Below, one piece after another: positions 47,070-57,539 of a stretch of DNA of 64,000 nucleotides. Where the stretch lies: positions 75,001-139,000 of the forward strand of contig JAVYIG010004974.1 of assembly GCA_035222895.1 (NCBI GenBank), in the 5' to 3' direction. The translations under genes were made by a program, and so were the position numbers. Position 1 is the first letter of the stretch. Every line of letters starts with the position of its first letter. Origin of the DNA: Strongylocentrotus droebachiensis (Eukaryota; Echinodermata; Echinoidea; Camarodonta; Strongylocentrotidae). A model generated the notes under the pieces. That model saw only the letters and a program-made list of their open reading frames with translations, did no database searches and had not been told where the DNA came from.

Positions 47070-50000
47070 GAGACAGAACAGGAGAGAAAAAAAATGAATG
47101 CAACTTACAGGTACTGAGTGATGTTTGGCTGCTAGTGCTAATGCATGAGTACCACCGATCGCCTTCAATCTGAAATGACCACAAAATAGGAAACATCACA
47201 AAATTGGCATTTTGCAACAAAAGAGAATAAACATAACATTGTCTCTCCTGATTCATAGCAATCGTCTTTGAAAACCTTTAAGAATGATAGATTTTCTTTT
47301 TCACACTGACTCTCTTTGGAAAGCTTTATCTCATAGCAGTCTTTTGTGGTCAATAAAGTCTGTAGAGGTCAATAAATTATATATTGTTCATATAAGGATA
47401 ATGCTGATACTTGTATACTATGCTTTAGACTAGTTTGTTTTATGGTATTACATGTATTGTCATCAGGGAAGGTTGATTGTTCCCAACCAGCCACAATAGC
47501 ACACGATCTGCGTGTACCGCTATCAGTGGTCTATTTCTGACCGACGGAGGCCCACTGACTGTCCTCATAGTACATAGCTGCCATACATAGTATTCACCGT
47601 TATAGCTACGGTGGGCGGCGCTGGGCGTGCCCGCCCAGCTGGGGGGATTTCCACCCACCACTCCTGATGAAAAACACTGCTTCAGCCCAGCACAATTTCG
47701 CATGAAACCTGCTTTAAACGTAACTATTTGTGAAGAAAAGAAGTACTTACATTCAGATTTCCGTCTTTAATATTGTTTTATTTGTAATTGTACAAGATTC
47801 CTGTTTTTAATTTGACAATAAATGATTATTTTTACAGATTTGCTGAGTGCTGTTTGTCTAAATATGTTACGATTCACGAAAACTGCCACAGTGAATTTAC
47901 TGTAGGTACCGTAAATAAAAAAGATTGTAATTGTGAAGTTACGCCCACCACTAAAAAGTCTCAAAGCTATAACACTGATAGTATTGAGAACACCAACTAG
48001 CACATACACATGTCCATGCATACGGTATAAGTAGGGCATCTGTGCAATCAAGCGCAAAGGCTAACTTTGGTGTAAATGACCCTTTCCAAAAACGTATAAC
48101 TTTAAATGATTTCATATCCACATTAAAATGGTACATGTAAGTCAATTAATGGTTAATCAATCGCAAACAGTTTTTGACCAACTGTCATAAATCAACTTTC
48201 AGGTGACATATTTTAATAATACAAAATCAGTAATACACTTTACGTCATTTACAAAAAAAAACATGGGTTTCCCCTCCATATCCGTACAAGGCCCAAGGCT
48301 CGTTTTGATAATTACATTGGTTATTCAATATATTCCATTGGAATAAAGAAATAAAGTGTAACAGCTCCAGAGAACTAAAAATCAAATAGCCTACCCTCCA
48401 TTTGCCATGACCGTATGTGTTCCAATGATGACTTTGTTGACGCGTGACATCATAGCAAAGATGGCCGAGTCGGTGATGACCGTCGTTTCGATGTCGTGCA
48501 TGGCTAAAGTAGTGGCTAAATCGTGTCCCTGTATGGTAAATTAATGGAAAATGTTTATCACATGTGTAAGCAAACATACAAAATGAACTGTAATACTGAA
48601 CAATGTACATAGTCCCATAGATACATTATGATGCAAGTGTAAATAAATTTGGGCAGAAAAATAGTGTCCATTATTGAAAGTCAAATCACATCTCCAGTTC
48701 TATTCTATTCTATTCTTTAAAATCAAAGATGTCATCTTTTCCCCTGTAAGTTGGACAATGAAGGATTTGTCTTCATATTTGATGTGTTTATAGTATTTGA
48801 TTTTAATTGACATATTCTTTTTAATAGAAACTGACCATCAGTGTCAGACACAATGTAACATAAGTTACATAACAGAAAGAAACATAGTGAAATGGGCTGA
48901 GGAATTAATGCAAAACGTAATTAAAAGGAACTCAAAGAGAGAGACAAAAAGACAGATGGTAAAGGCTTGCTAAATTATTCACCACAAAAATGCACAGGTA
49001 AGAGTAAAATGTGATCTCCTCAGTGAAGTACTAATTTCATCTTACCGTACCACCTTTGATGAATCAAAAGTCAAAGAAAAATCAACCTCTGAATACAAAA
49101 TATTGAGAAAATATTGAAAATTCAGGAATTTTGTCATATCTTACCTTATATAAAGGGGAACACTCTGCAACAATAACATGGAATTTTCTCTTTCTGGCTG
49201 CATTCTATGGAAACAAACAGCAGAAAACAAGATGAGCTTCTGTGAAAGAGCACAGCAGTTGAATGTTGGTATTGATGTTCTGTACAGTATTTGGATATAC
49301 CATTAAATGTGAAGACATCAATACTGTAATGAAAATCAGGGGTTATACAGAGTCTATGTGTATTTAATTTTTTTTCTCCAAATTTGGTAGCTTATGATTA
49401 AATAGTCAAAATGTAACATTGAAATCTGTTTCATCTTTAAGACTAAAAAGTAACTTGTTTTCTTGTTAATGGTACCCTATTCATAATTTTCTTCCAGGGA
49501 TAACCAAGCACAAGGGTTTTCGAAAAGTGCTGTCACAATTTCCTTGAACCAATCTTGGGCTGCTGCGACGAATGTGGAATAAAGCCATGTATGCATGTAT
49601 CACTTTGGTCTTAAATACCTTTAAAAGTGACATTTACACCATTACTGCGACAAATGAATAAAATGTTGAGTCAATTAGTGAAGCGTGGGTTCACAGAGAT
49701 GACACAGTTGTTGTTCAATACATTAATAATGAATAATTATAGGCATTTCTAAAGCGCCGTCTATCTAGAAATTCTATTCCGAGGCACATTAATTATTACC
49801 CCGGCTTTAGCCTAACTGCCATTACAGTGCTCCAGCGTTTCAAGGAATTAATTCCTGCCAGGTACCCATTAGTAAAGGCTCATTGAGATATGACACGGTA
49901 AACCCCACACACATGCACACACACAAAATGGCAACTGCATCCAACAAAGGTCCTACGCATATTCACTCAGCTCTGTGTTATATGATAGAGAAATGTGAAG

Positions 50001-53000
50001 CATATTACACTTATGTGATCATAAAATAACTGCCGCAGTTTTGAGGCTTAAAGCACATCTGTACTATTTCGGCTAGGAGGGATTAGACCACCCAGGAAGG
50101 TCACTGACAGATTGCTATCTCATCAACTCAGCTCCCAACTAACATAAGAAAAAGAGGATCATGGGGGACCAATGGTCACCAATTAGGCATTGTTTTCTAT
50201 GTAGAGGGAGCAAGTAGCTACAAGTAGTACAGTGGGCCTTTAACATACTTACAAGAAGGAATGCCTCCAATGTTCTTGACTTTCCTAGCGTCATGATGAC
50301 CTCGTTAGAGTGGATGTGTTCCAATGATTGGCTGGCGATGGCTTCTGCACTGCCCTCTAGCTCTGATAGCAGCTCATTTATACTCTCTATCGATCTACCC
50401 TGCATTTGAGAGAGAGAGAGAGAGATAGAGAATGACAGAAAGAATACATATATTAACTACCTGAGACTCTAGCTCTGATAGCTTTCAAAAGAGAAGAAAA
50501 TCATGTCAACTACTTAAAAACAAGATTATGCCCTCCTCACCCCCCCCCCCAAAAAAAAAAAAAAAAAACAACAACAACTAAACAACAGCTCACTGAACCT
50601 GTTTTGGGCACCAAGTCTTTGAACAATTGTTATAGATGGACTTTCATGAATGGACTTTGAATGACTGACACAGTTACTTTTTTGGCAGGGTTGCCCCCTA
50701 AGAAAATGGCACCAGTCCAGTCAATTCCATTTTTAGGATTTTTCCCCTCATAATTCTTTTTTTTTCTTTATAAAAAAGACCAGGGCCCGTTGCATAAAAC
50801 TTACCATTGATGGTAACTTTGCCATCAATGGCAACTACCATAGTAGCAGGGCTCAACAGCCAATCAAAATTAAGGTTTCCATGTAATGGTAGTTACCATT
50901 GATGCCAAGTTATCATCAATGGTAAGGTTTGCGCAACTGGACCCAGGGTTCCTTTAGTTGTTTAATATTTGAAGGTTCACGATGCTGAATTTCATTACGT
51001 AAAAGTCATATGAAGCATAGGGTATCCATGGATCACTTGGACATCAGAAATACTATGTACTTACCTTCAAATTCATACATGGTTTACTGAAATCCTCCAC
51101 CTGGCCTTCAGCAAGCAGTTTTTTCTGTTGACAAAAAAAGGGTGATATTTTAGTAGTTATTCAGAATAGCCATGCTTAAAGTTAATCCTGAACTAAGAAT
51201 ATTTCGATATCTTTAGCACATATTGTATGTTGTCATAAGTAGATGACATCTTATTTTCTTCTGATTCTTCTTGTCCTTGTTAGGTCCATTTTATAGACCT
51301 TACAGCAGATTAGTCTTGTGCTAAACAACTTTTCGAACAGAGTCCACTTCTCTGTGAGAGCACTATGAATCACAAACACTGCATTCATTGCTTTAGTCCG
51401 TCCGTTTCCTACTAAATACATTTTATCCCAAGCAAAGACTGTTCAATGTTTGCATTCAAGACATCAAATATAATTGCATCATGTTTTTCCTTGTGACATT
51501 TACAGTTCCTATACTAGATACTTATAAAATCCTTCTACTTACATGAAGAGACTCTTGTGGATCTCCTGAGGAATCAACACCTTGGCCCTTGATAATACTG
51601 CAGGAAAATACAAAGACAAAGTTTAGGATTCCATTATCTTCCTCATTTTTCCTAAACTCAATAAAGTAAAAGTCAAACTTTTAATAGGCATTCCTTTGGC
51701 AGTAAAACCTTCAAGAAGCTAAGGTTGCTATAACTTGTTAATTTTCTGAATAAAAAAGAAAATAACTGGTTGTGATTGGCTGCCGGGAATCACAAGAAAG
51801 TAGTAGTAATGCCAGCCGCACAAAGCTTCATGATGTCTGTAACTCTGTATTCCTTGTACTTCTTCAATTTTGTAGTAGCAATAATCTCTTTATCGAAAAT
51901 AATATCGCTAGTGATATTCGTTTGTCTCGCAATGTGGTCAATAAGGAATCTAAAAGCTCACGACGTTTCGTGTGCATCTGCAACACTTCATCTGGTGATA
52001 ATAACTACTGTAAGCAAGGGTCTTTTATACTCTACGGGAGGACCGGCGGAGCGGTCCATAATTCGATCGATAATTGGAACAATAACGCACAATGCCTATT
52101 GGTTGACGCACACGGTGATCGACCAATCACCAGCCCGCTGGATTCGGCCGCTGGTTCGGCTAATGCACCAGGCCTATTGGCCGACGCATACGGTACTCAA
52201 CCAATCAACGGGCCGCTGGCTCGGACCGTCTGCTGAATGGAATCGACCGGTGTTGGCTGGCAGGACGGCGAGTGTCATGGCGGCGTATCGTCCGCATCCA
52301 AAATTCTGGGATATCGATCCCGTTGTCTCTGTTGAAATTATTAGGATTGCGACGGATATTGATAGCTTCTTTCACCCTCTCTTTACTTGTAATATGCACT
52401 GCACTCAGTTAGGCAGACAATAAACTTGACAAGTCTCACTTATACAGTAGGCTTGCGGATGCACCATGTGAGAGAGAGGGAGGATTGAGGAATCCTGACA
52501 AGGACTCTCTGTAATCTTTCTTGAGGGTGTGTAGTCCTGAAAAGTTTCATTTATTATCTGATTGTGACATAACCTGCGTGCAAAGCGTATTTCACTTTTT
52601 CATTTATTTTCATTTATTTTCCACATTCCAGTTTAAAAAACATGCAAATACAAAATAGTGTACATTTTTAAATACAAAGGAATACATACATTACAAGAAG
52701 AAAAAAATGACAAAGGGGGAAATAAGATGATAAACCAGTATGCAGAGGGGGAAAAACAAAAGCAAAGTTGATTGTCAGGGTATAATCACATCACATTGTA
52801 TACATATTGGCCTGAATTCACAAAGGAGGTTAAGCTTAAAGATAAACTCCAGTACTGGTAAAAAAAAGAAAATTTATTCTCACAGAATCAAACGAAACTT
52901 ACACTGAATGTTCAAGATTACAAATAAATGACATGTGCCAAACAATTTTGGAAGAAAATGTATACTGGCTGAGTAATGAGCATAGAAAGACAAGGAATCA

Positions 53001-55040
53001 AGGTAGTACCAACCCCGACACCATGCGTGTTGTCCCATACATAGCTTTCTGTGTATGTGCTTGTTACTTTACCAAGACTCGGTCAAATTTATTATGATTT
53101 TGATGACTCCAGAACCTTGCAGTGCACACCAATACTTACATGCTACATGATCAACTGTTTCTGATCCTTTCCACACCTTTTCTTTCACAATGCAATCGCA
53201 TTACCAGTACTAAAGTTTATCTTTAACCCATGGTTTAAACCCTCATTTACATAACCCATGGTTTAAAAAATGCCTTGTGCGCGTCTAATATTGAACATCT
53301 GATTGTTTCGCGCCTATTTTGCTCTAATTTTAAACCATGGGTTATGTGAAGTAAATGAGAGTTTAAACCATGGGTAAAATTTAAACCTCCTTTGTGAATT
53401 CGAGCCAATGCATTTACTGATTAGTCATACTCAGACCCACCTTGCATATTCTTCCCTGATGATCTTGAGGACCCTCCTAACCATGTTACCGACCGAGGAC
53501 TCTGCCGGCTGAGCAGTCATAATCCTCTTACCCTCCTGCCTGATCACTCCCATCAGCTCCCCTGCATGGGCCCAGCGGCTACCTGAGATGATCTTCCTGA
53601 TCAGGGACAGGGTGCTGTGAGCAACATCGTAGGACCCCTTCACACTCCTGCATAGATCCAGGATAGAAAGATTACTCGTTAAAGGAAAATCTCAACTTAT
53701 TTGTAAGGCTGTGCATAACCGGGTAATGAGGTACTCGAGTACACTTCCAGGCTTACAAGCGAATACTCGAATATTCGGACGCCATGTTTTTTAAATTATT
53801 ATTATTATTTTTTTTGGGGGGGGGGGGGGGGGGCCACCACCATACCACGGGAGAAGTATCCCAGGTCCGTCTCCGAAAACTCATGCAATTTTACTATGAG
53901 TTGCAGTAGAAGGCGCCGATTTAATAATAATAATAACAGTAAACAATGCTGTTTTAAAAACCAAAGATGGCAGAATATTCCATTTTCCTCCGAGTCCAAA
54001 CAGAAATCCGGACATTTGGTCCCAATTTCTGAGTGGTGAGTTTGACAGTGATTGAGCTGGGAAACATTTTTACCGACGGTACCATGCCAGCGGCAGGCGC
54101 TCTCCCTGGCACGGGTAAGCGCCGGCCTGGACAGTGCCAGGTGACCGGGATTTTTATTTATTAAAAAAAAAAAAATTTGCGGCCAAATATTTGAGTACGA
54201 GAAATCATACTCGAGCAGTTGTCAACAGTGCAGGTACTTGAGCATTCGACTACTCCTCGCAGCCCTAATAGCAAACTACTCTAAAACAAAGCAATACAAA
54301 TCAGAGAAGTAGACTGGTAACAACTTAAACGAAATGGGACAAAAAATAAGAAAATTATGAATTCTTAAAGTTGTAATCACTATTGGTAATGTCTCTGTGA
54401 TGTACCGGTAGTACCAGTTTTTGATCCAATACACAAAATTACTAAAATGTAAATATAATCCAAATCTATTACTTTGAGGAATCTTTTTTCTATAAAGGAC
54501 CTCTAATAATATGTTATCCATATTTGAGCAATGGTGAGTGAAATTTAGTATTATGTCCTTGCCAAGATATATTTTGTACTCTCATTAGGAGCGTTATATG
54601 TTTGCCATTGAGAAGACCCTGTATATCTTTCTTCATTGTCCACGTTCGGTGTTGGGGGCAGTGGATAAGTCTCCGGACTGTGAAGCACAAGGTACAGGGT
54701 TTGCATCCCTGTCGCAGCTCTAATTTCCTTTGGCAAGACATTAATCTTTATTTGACACACTCCGCCCAGGTCTGGTAAATGGGTACCCAGCAGGAATTAA
54801 TTCCTTAATATGCTTGAGCGCTATAATGGCAGCCATGCTAAAGACGGGATGAGAATAATGGAGCGCCATAAGTGGCAATGTGCCAGATATGGGTACTATA
54901 CAAGACTCCACTATTATTATTATTATTATTATTATTATCATGTGTGAATGATTGTCTTACCCTTGTTTCAAATCAGCAATGAAGGCATCAATCTGCTCGG
55001 TCAGGTTGGCTGTTAGCTGGGCCTTACTATCTCCAGGCAT
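34999..55040 (-). CDS. EIF2B2: Translation initiation factor eIF2B subunit beta
   Basis: Eleven minus-strand exons join in phase: 55040-54961, 53647-53441, 51597-51543, 51124-51065, 50399-50253, 49204-49145, 48528-48395, 47169-47109, 37058-36999, 35858-35722 and 35071-34999. They total 1074 nt, a predicted 357 aa (human protein 351). The start [20 protein letters not shown] resembles known orthologues. Diagnostic blocks are [117 protein letters not shown] and the C-terminus SELYHPDD. The product is a regulatory subunit of the cytoplasmic guanine-nucleotide exchange factor for eIF2, with the Rossmann-like fold shared by eIF2B alpha/beta/delta. Introns carry many transposons. Intron 8 is about 10 kb and holds another gene on the opposite strand. 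Confidence 0.97.
35100..35375 (+). mobile_element. SINE copy, 3' portion
   Basis: Contains TAGCAAGACATTTATCTACA, CCACTCGCCACCCAGGTGTTAA, GACTGGGGTAATAGTAAT and GTGCTATATAAAT. It starts about 30 bp from the EIF2B2 terminal exon, in intron 10. Confidence 0.7.
35532..36265 (-). repeat. EIF2B2: Direct repeats flanking EIF2B2 exon 10
   Basis: Two diverged direct copies (about 35532-35724 and 36090-36265) share TATTTTGTAGGTATTA, GTACCTTTGTCATGATAA and CTTCAAGGATGTCTCCACC. They bracket exon 10 (35858-35722). The minus strand of each reads GGDILEV in an open frame. Confidence 0.75.
36570..36884. mobile_element. TTAA-ended foldback MITE (piggyBac-like)
   Basis: Left TTAAAGCCCTTCTAAAGTGT and right ACACTTTAGAAAGGCTTTAA are inverted, followed inward by TGGGAGCCCCAA and TTGGGCTCCCA. 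Both ends sit at TTAA. The middle contains a second inverted pair (AACACTCAAGAATG region and CAGTGTTGAATG). Confidence 0.8.
37247..37340. repeat. Compound (ACT)n/(GAT)n/(AAT)n microsatellite
   Basis: TACTACTAC, GATGATGAT, CTACTACTA and AATAATAAT blocks in succession. Confidence 0.9.
37436..37772. repeat. Compound satellite: (AG)n (AT)n AGAGTC units
   Basis: Eight or nine units of (AG)5-13 followed by (AT)3-6 and AGAGTC. The same compound unit recurs at 46958-47062, near the other end of EIF2B2 intron 8. Confidence 0.95.
38771..38915. repeat. Head-to-head pair of Penelope-type terminal-repeat fragments
   Basis: TATCGAAAATAATATC through TTCGTTTGTCTCGCAATGTA on the left is inverted on the right (TACATTGCGAGACAAACGAA). 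A (TATG)n run and GTCGTGATCTTTTAGATCCC lie between. The arms match 51891-51936. Confidence 0.8.
39711..41476 (+). CDS. Nested short gene with C2H2-like zinc-finger motif (partial)
   Basis: Four plus-strand exons join in phase: 39711-39874, 40268-40327, 40896-41040 and 41390-41476 (stop TAG 41474-41476). The first encodes [20 protein letters not shown], a CxxC followed by a histidine that resembles half of a C2H2 finger. The rest is basic and hydrophilic ([17 protein letters not shown], then [16 protein letters not shown], then a [17 protein letters not shown] tail). The gene lies within EIF2B2 intron 8 on the opposite strand. The 5' end is not fixed: ATGTTATGG before a GTAAGT donor at 38119-38128 would fit phase 0. 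I do not recognise the family; a domesticated or decaying transposon-encoded protein is possible. Two internal donors (GTACAC, GTTAGT) are weak. Confidence 0.55.
42290..43490 (+). pseudogene. CR1/L2-type non-LTR retrotransposon reverse transcriptase, internally deleted
   Basis: The 5' part reads [20 protein letters not shown] and, after a frameshift, [18 protein letters not shown], the early reverse-transcriptase motif block. The part after 42955 reads [39 protein letters not shown] and [11 protein letters not shown], the conserved region after the palm. The palm between them is absent. A ~115-bp tandem duplication (about 42601-42715 and 42716-42830) lies at the junction. The element ends with GCGCTATATAAGG and (TTA)n. 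It is dead, lies on the plus strand in EIF2B2 intron 8, and shares its tail with the SINEs here. Confidence 0.85.
43500..45770. other. Intron 8 sequence without recognised features
   Basis: AT-rich DNA with no recognisable exon on either strand. It ends at a short (AT)n and (AGT)n tract at 45740-45815. Confidence 0.45.
45740..45822. repeat. (AT)n plus (AGT)n microsatellites
   Basis: ATATATATAT blocks followed by GTAGTAGTGGTAGTAGTAGT. Confidence 0.85.
45869..45904. repeat. Interstitial telomeric repeat (TTAGGG)n
   Basis: About six consecutive GGGTTA units (GGGTAGGG then perfect repeats). This is the animal telomere motif inside an intron. Confidence 0.9.
46958..47064. repeat. Second compound (AG)n(AT)n AGAGTC array
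   Basis: Same unit as 37436-37772 (three units). It ends about 45 bp from the donor side of EIF2B2 exon 8. Confidence 0.95.
47440..47705. other. GC-richer unique block in EIF2B2 intron 7
   Basis: It is less AT-rich than its surroundings, with CCGACGGAGGCCCACTGACT and GTGGGCGGCGCTGGGCGTGC. The 87-codon minus-strand frame has no recognisable domain. Probably a repeat, but no second copy is in the window. Confidence 0.35.
50047..50240. mobile_element. Dispersed repeat family GGGATTAGACCACC, copy 2 (TTAA-ended)
   Basis: It begins TTAAAGCACATCTGTACTA and ends TAGTACAGTGGGCCTTTAA, inverted ends that both abut TTAA. The interior matches 5042-5207. It lies just 3' of the donor of EIF2B2 exon 5 on the minus strand. 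Confidence 0.8.
50782..50949. mobile_element. CAGGGCCCGTTGC-type foldback MITE
   Basis: Left CAGGGCCCGTTGCATAAAAC and right GTTTGCGCAACTGGACCCAGG are imperfect inverted ends. The interior arms contain TTACCATTGATGGTAAC and its inverted counterparts. It lies in EIF2B2 intron 4. Confidence 0.75.
51890..52402 (-). mobile_element. Penelope-like element 3' fragment with terminal repeat
   Basis: On the minus strand, 52399-52205 encodes [20 protein letters not shown] then [14 protein letters not shown], which resembles the C-terminus that follows the GIY-YIG endonuclease in Penelope-like elements. After the stop come two ~66-bp direct repeats, each with ATTGG/CCAAT motifs (52190-52090), then TATAAAAGA (52029-52021), then a segment with CAGATGAAG and CGAAACGTCGTGAGC, ending near TATTTTCGATA (51891). 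The element is 5'-truncated and lies in EIF2B2 intron 2. Confidence 0.65.
52021..52029 (-). promoter_or_regulatory. TATA box with upstream paired CCAAT repeats in the Penelope-like terminal repeat
   Basis: Minus-strand TATAAAAGA lies about 60-170 bp downstream of two direct repeats that each contain a CCAATAGG or CCAATAGGC motif and a GATTGGT motif. The layout suits an RNA polymerase II promoter inside a retroelement terminal repeat. Function is inferred. Confidence 0.45.
52809..53412. mobile_element. ~600-bp MITE with nested palindrome
   Basis: Outer ends TTGGCCTGAATTCACAAAGG and CCTTTGTGAATTCGAGCCAA are inverted. Inside, TTTAACCCATGGTTTAAACC and AACCCATGGTTTAAA (53222-53270) are inverted relative to TTTAAACCATGGGTTATGTG and GTTTAAACCATGGGTAAA (53330-53380). 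It lies in EIF2B2 intron 2, next to exon 2. Confidence 0.8.
53704..54268. mobile_element. hAT-like element with AGGGCTG-type ends
   Basis: Left AAGGCTGTGCATAACCGGGT and right GACTACTCCTCGCAGCCCTA are roughly inverted; inner blocks GTACTCGAGTACAC and GAGTACGAGAAATC are also related. A G tract lies at 53816-53833. It lies in EIF2B2 intron 1. Confidence 0.55.
54640..54942 (+). mobile_element. tRNA-derived SINE
   Basis: A tRNA-like head (GGCAGTGGATAAGTC, then GGGTTTGCATCCC as B box at 54697-54709) is followed by CTTTGGCAAGACATTAATCT, CTCCGCCCAGGTCTGG, AAATGGGTACCCAGCAGGAAT, and an (ATT)n tail. It lies in EIF2B2 intron 1. Confidence 0.8.
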
Positions 55041-56940
55041 GTTGGACAGCTCCGTCAACCAGTTCTGTTTTTAAATTCAGGTAACACTCCCTGCAATAAA
55101 AATGAAATTAAATTAGTGAAGATTAATAACATACCACACAAAAAAAGGGGATTAAAGCTGCTAAGAGCAACACAGATACTGAACCACTAAATGCTTGCCA
55201 AGGTAAGTTTGGCTGGCATGTGTAGGGAAATTTATATTGTACCAAAATCAAATCATATTCAATAAGTTAAGACTCAAAGTTTACCAAGCACCAAACTGCT
55301 TGATTTGCTCTTGATGCAAAAGGTTTCATGTCGGATGATATCGCTATTCTGCATTCAAAATAAGATCTTTTGAATATTAAATGAGACATTGCTGTTTAAA
55401 TACTATAAATACACTGTTGCAAACAGTAAAACAACTTGTTGAGTAGACTAGTTGACACATGTGTGGGCATTCGCATTGAATAGGACCAAAGTCGCACTTG
55501 GGTTCTGTACATGCAAATTATTTTTTTGAAACACAGAGCATGCGCGCGCTGATCAAACACATAGCGGCTTGAGCAAGCGTTGGGTGTCGGAGCTGCTGCA
55601 TGTGATCCGGCTTAATTCCATTCTGTTTCAGAAATTACATCCGATAGCTATCCGGAGCTATCGCATGTGCATCTCATACATGGACTAAATGCTTGCAAGT
55701 CACAAAACATCCCGATCTAAAACTGAAAAATTCTTGAAATACGGCTCAGTCTTTTTAACCATGTTGCTTTATAGACCCACTTACATGTAAGTGATGCATG
55801 ATTTTTTGGAGAGGGACCACTGGTAAGATCACTAAAAAAGTGACATTTGTTTATACTTTTTTCATTGCTTTAGTTCTGGTGTTTTTGTGTGACTTTGGAA
55901 TGTAGTGCTTGTGTGTTACATATGAATGATGCTGTGATGCTATGCATTTTAAGATGATTTTGCAATTGATGCTTACGGCCGGGGCTTACGGTGGACCGGT
56001 CGAAAACCACTCCCAGCTGAATATCCCCAACTGTAGACTACTCTCTTTTGAACAATAATTTCTAATTTTATCCCATTTGTTTTGTACATGTGCATGATGT
56101 TTGTGAAAAATGTGTACTTTAATCGATTAGGAGGTAGATACTGTTTACGATTATACATTATCGTAGGACAACGAACCCCCCTTCCCCACTGTATGGAATG
56201 AGAAGTTAATGGGTCCTGATAGAAGAGTGAGCCTGCAATTAGGCGTAGACGTAATTTCGATACAGGAAGTATTTGGATTTTACAATAGCAAATCTCCTTT
56301 ATATCATATTTTGTTTGGAATTTCTAGAGAATATCGGCAACGGAATAAGGAATCACAGAGGTAAGCAATCATTAGTGGGCGAATTTTGTATACTAACACT
56401 GTGAAAAGACCTGTCAAGTCTTTTTAAAATTCCCGCCAACGAAACATACAAACTTGAATATTTAGTACTTACCAATTACAGATTACTGTATTTATCACAA
56501 TTATCCTACAAATTACATGTTTAGACACACTGTCACTACATTATAAGGATTTGTTTTCAAAATTTGTTTATGTACGATTTTCTTGATGACTTGATTTTTT
56601 TTTATTTGTTTTACTTGCTGACTTTACATTTACATTTGAAATTTAATTTGGTATATCATGTTTACTATTCACCATGTAATTATGTTTTCATGTATATGTA
56701 TGTCTTTATAAGTATTTTAATGTTATGCAGGGCCCCAAGTAGGCTATAACAGTATTTCAACTGCTGATGGGGCTACCCTGTTGAAATAAATTAATAATAA
56801 AATAAATAAATTGTTTTATGACTATCAATTAAGGGAAAAAACATGGAGCGAAAAGATGAAGAGAAATGGAAACACTTAAAATACACAGCATATTTGATTC
56901 AAATAAAGTAAACCATACTTTTGGAACCCTGTCAAAACCA
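55041..56940. other. EIF2B2 upstream region
   Basis: No gene recognised. The promoter of EIF2B2 should lie close to 55050-55600. An in-frame extension upstream of the chosen ATG is possible (reading TELSN before MPGD), but the chosen start matches the family. Confidence 0.4.
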
Positions 56941-56951
56941 TCTGACTTGAA

Positions 56952-57530
56952 ATGCTCCATAGTTCCAATAGAATAAAAATTCAAAATTCAAAATCTGTAA
57001 AAAAAAAAGTGAATCTTCTTGTGATAGCTAAAGCCATACGTTCAGTGGTGGGCAACAATCCAGTGAAATTTGTCAAGCATGTAAGAAATGAAATCCTGAT
57101 CAAGTGTAAAAAGACTAAACAAATGAGAAATGTGAACAAAATCCCAGTGAAGGCGGAAAACATGAGAACTGGGGTGAAAGGAGTAATCTATGGAGTACCT
57201 ATCGAAATGACTGAACAAGAAATTTGAAACAAACTGACTAAACAGAAAGTCAACAGAAAGACTGTCAATATTACTACTGGGCCAGAAGGGATTAGACCAC
57301 CCAGCCAGTTCACTAACAGGTGGCTATCTCATCAACTCAGGCTCAGCTCTCAATTAACATAAGAAAAAATGTGTTCGCTGTGGGGAGATGCATTCCTTTG
57401 ACGAATATTCCCACAGGCCACAAAGAAACACCAAAATGTGCTAATTGTGGAGGCAAAAATTTTCTGTGTATTTTGGATGTCAAGAAGCCAAAAAACAGAG
57501 AATCAGAATTGAGAATAGAAAAATAAGTGA
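56952..57530 (+). pseudogene. Decayed ORF1 (gag-like) of a non-LTR retrotransposon
   Basis: 56952-57227 encodes a basic RRM-like region ending GVIYGVPIEMTEQEI, typical of ORF1 proteins of Jockey/I-type elements. A short insert follows, then CVRCGEMHSFDE and, in another frame, KETPKCANCGGKN, two zinc-knuckle remnants with lost His/Cys ligands. It is broken by stops and a frameshift. Confidence 0.7.
57287..57368. repeat. GGGATTAGACCACC family fragment nested in ORF1 relic
   Basis: Matches the first ~80 bp of the repeats at 5042 and 50047 (GGGATTAGACCACC, CTATCTCATCAACTCAG, TTAACATAAGAAAAA). It separates the ORF1 basic region from the zinc knuckles. Confidence 0.75.
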
Positions 57531-57539
57531 GCTATGCTG

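Noticed and set aside
51776-52423. 215-residue plus-strand open frame
   Set aside because: The opposite strand carries the meaningful signal (Penelope-like C-terminus and terminal repeat); the plus frame is its shadow.
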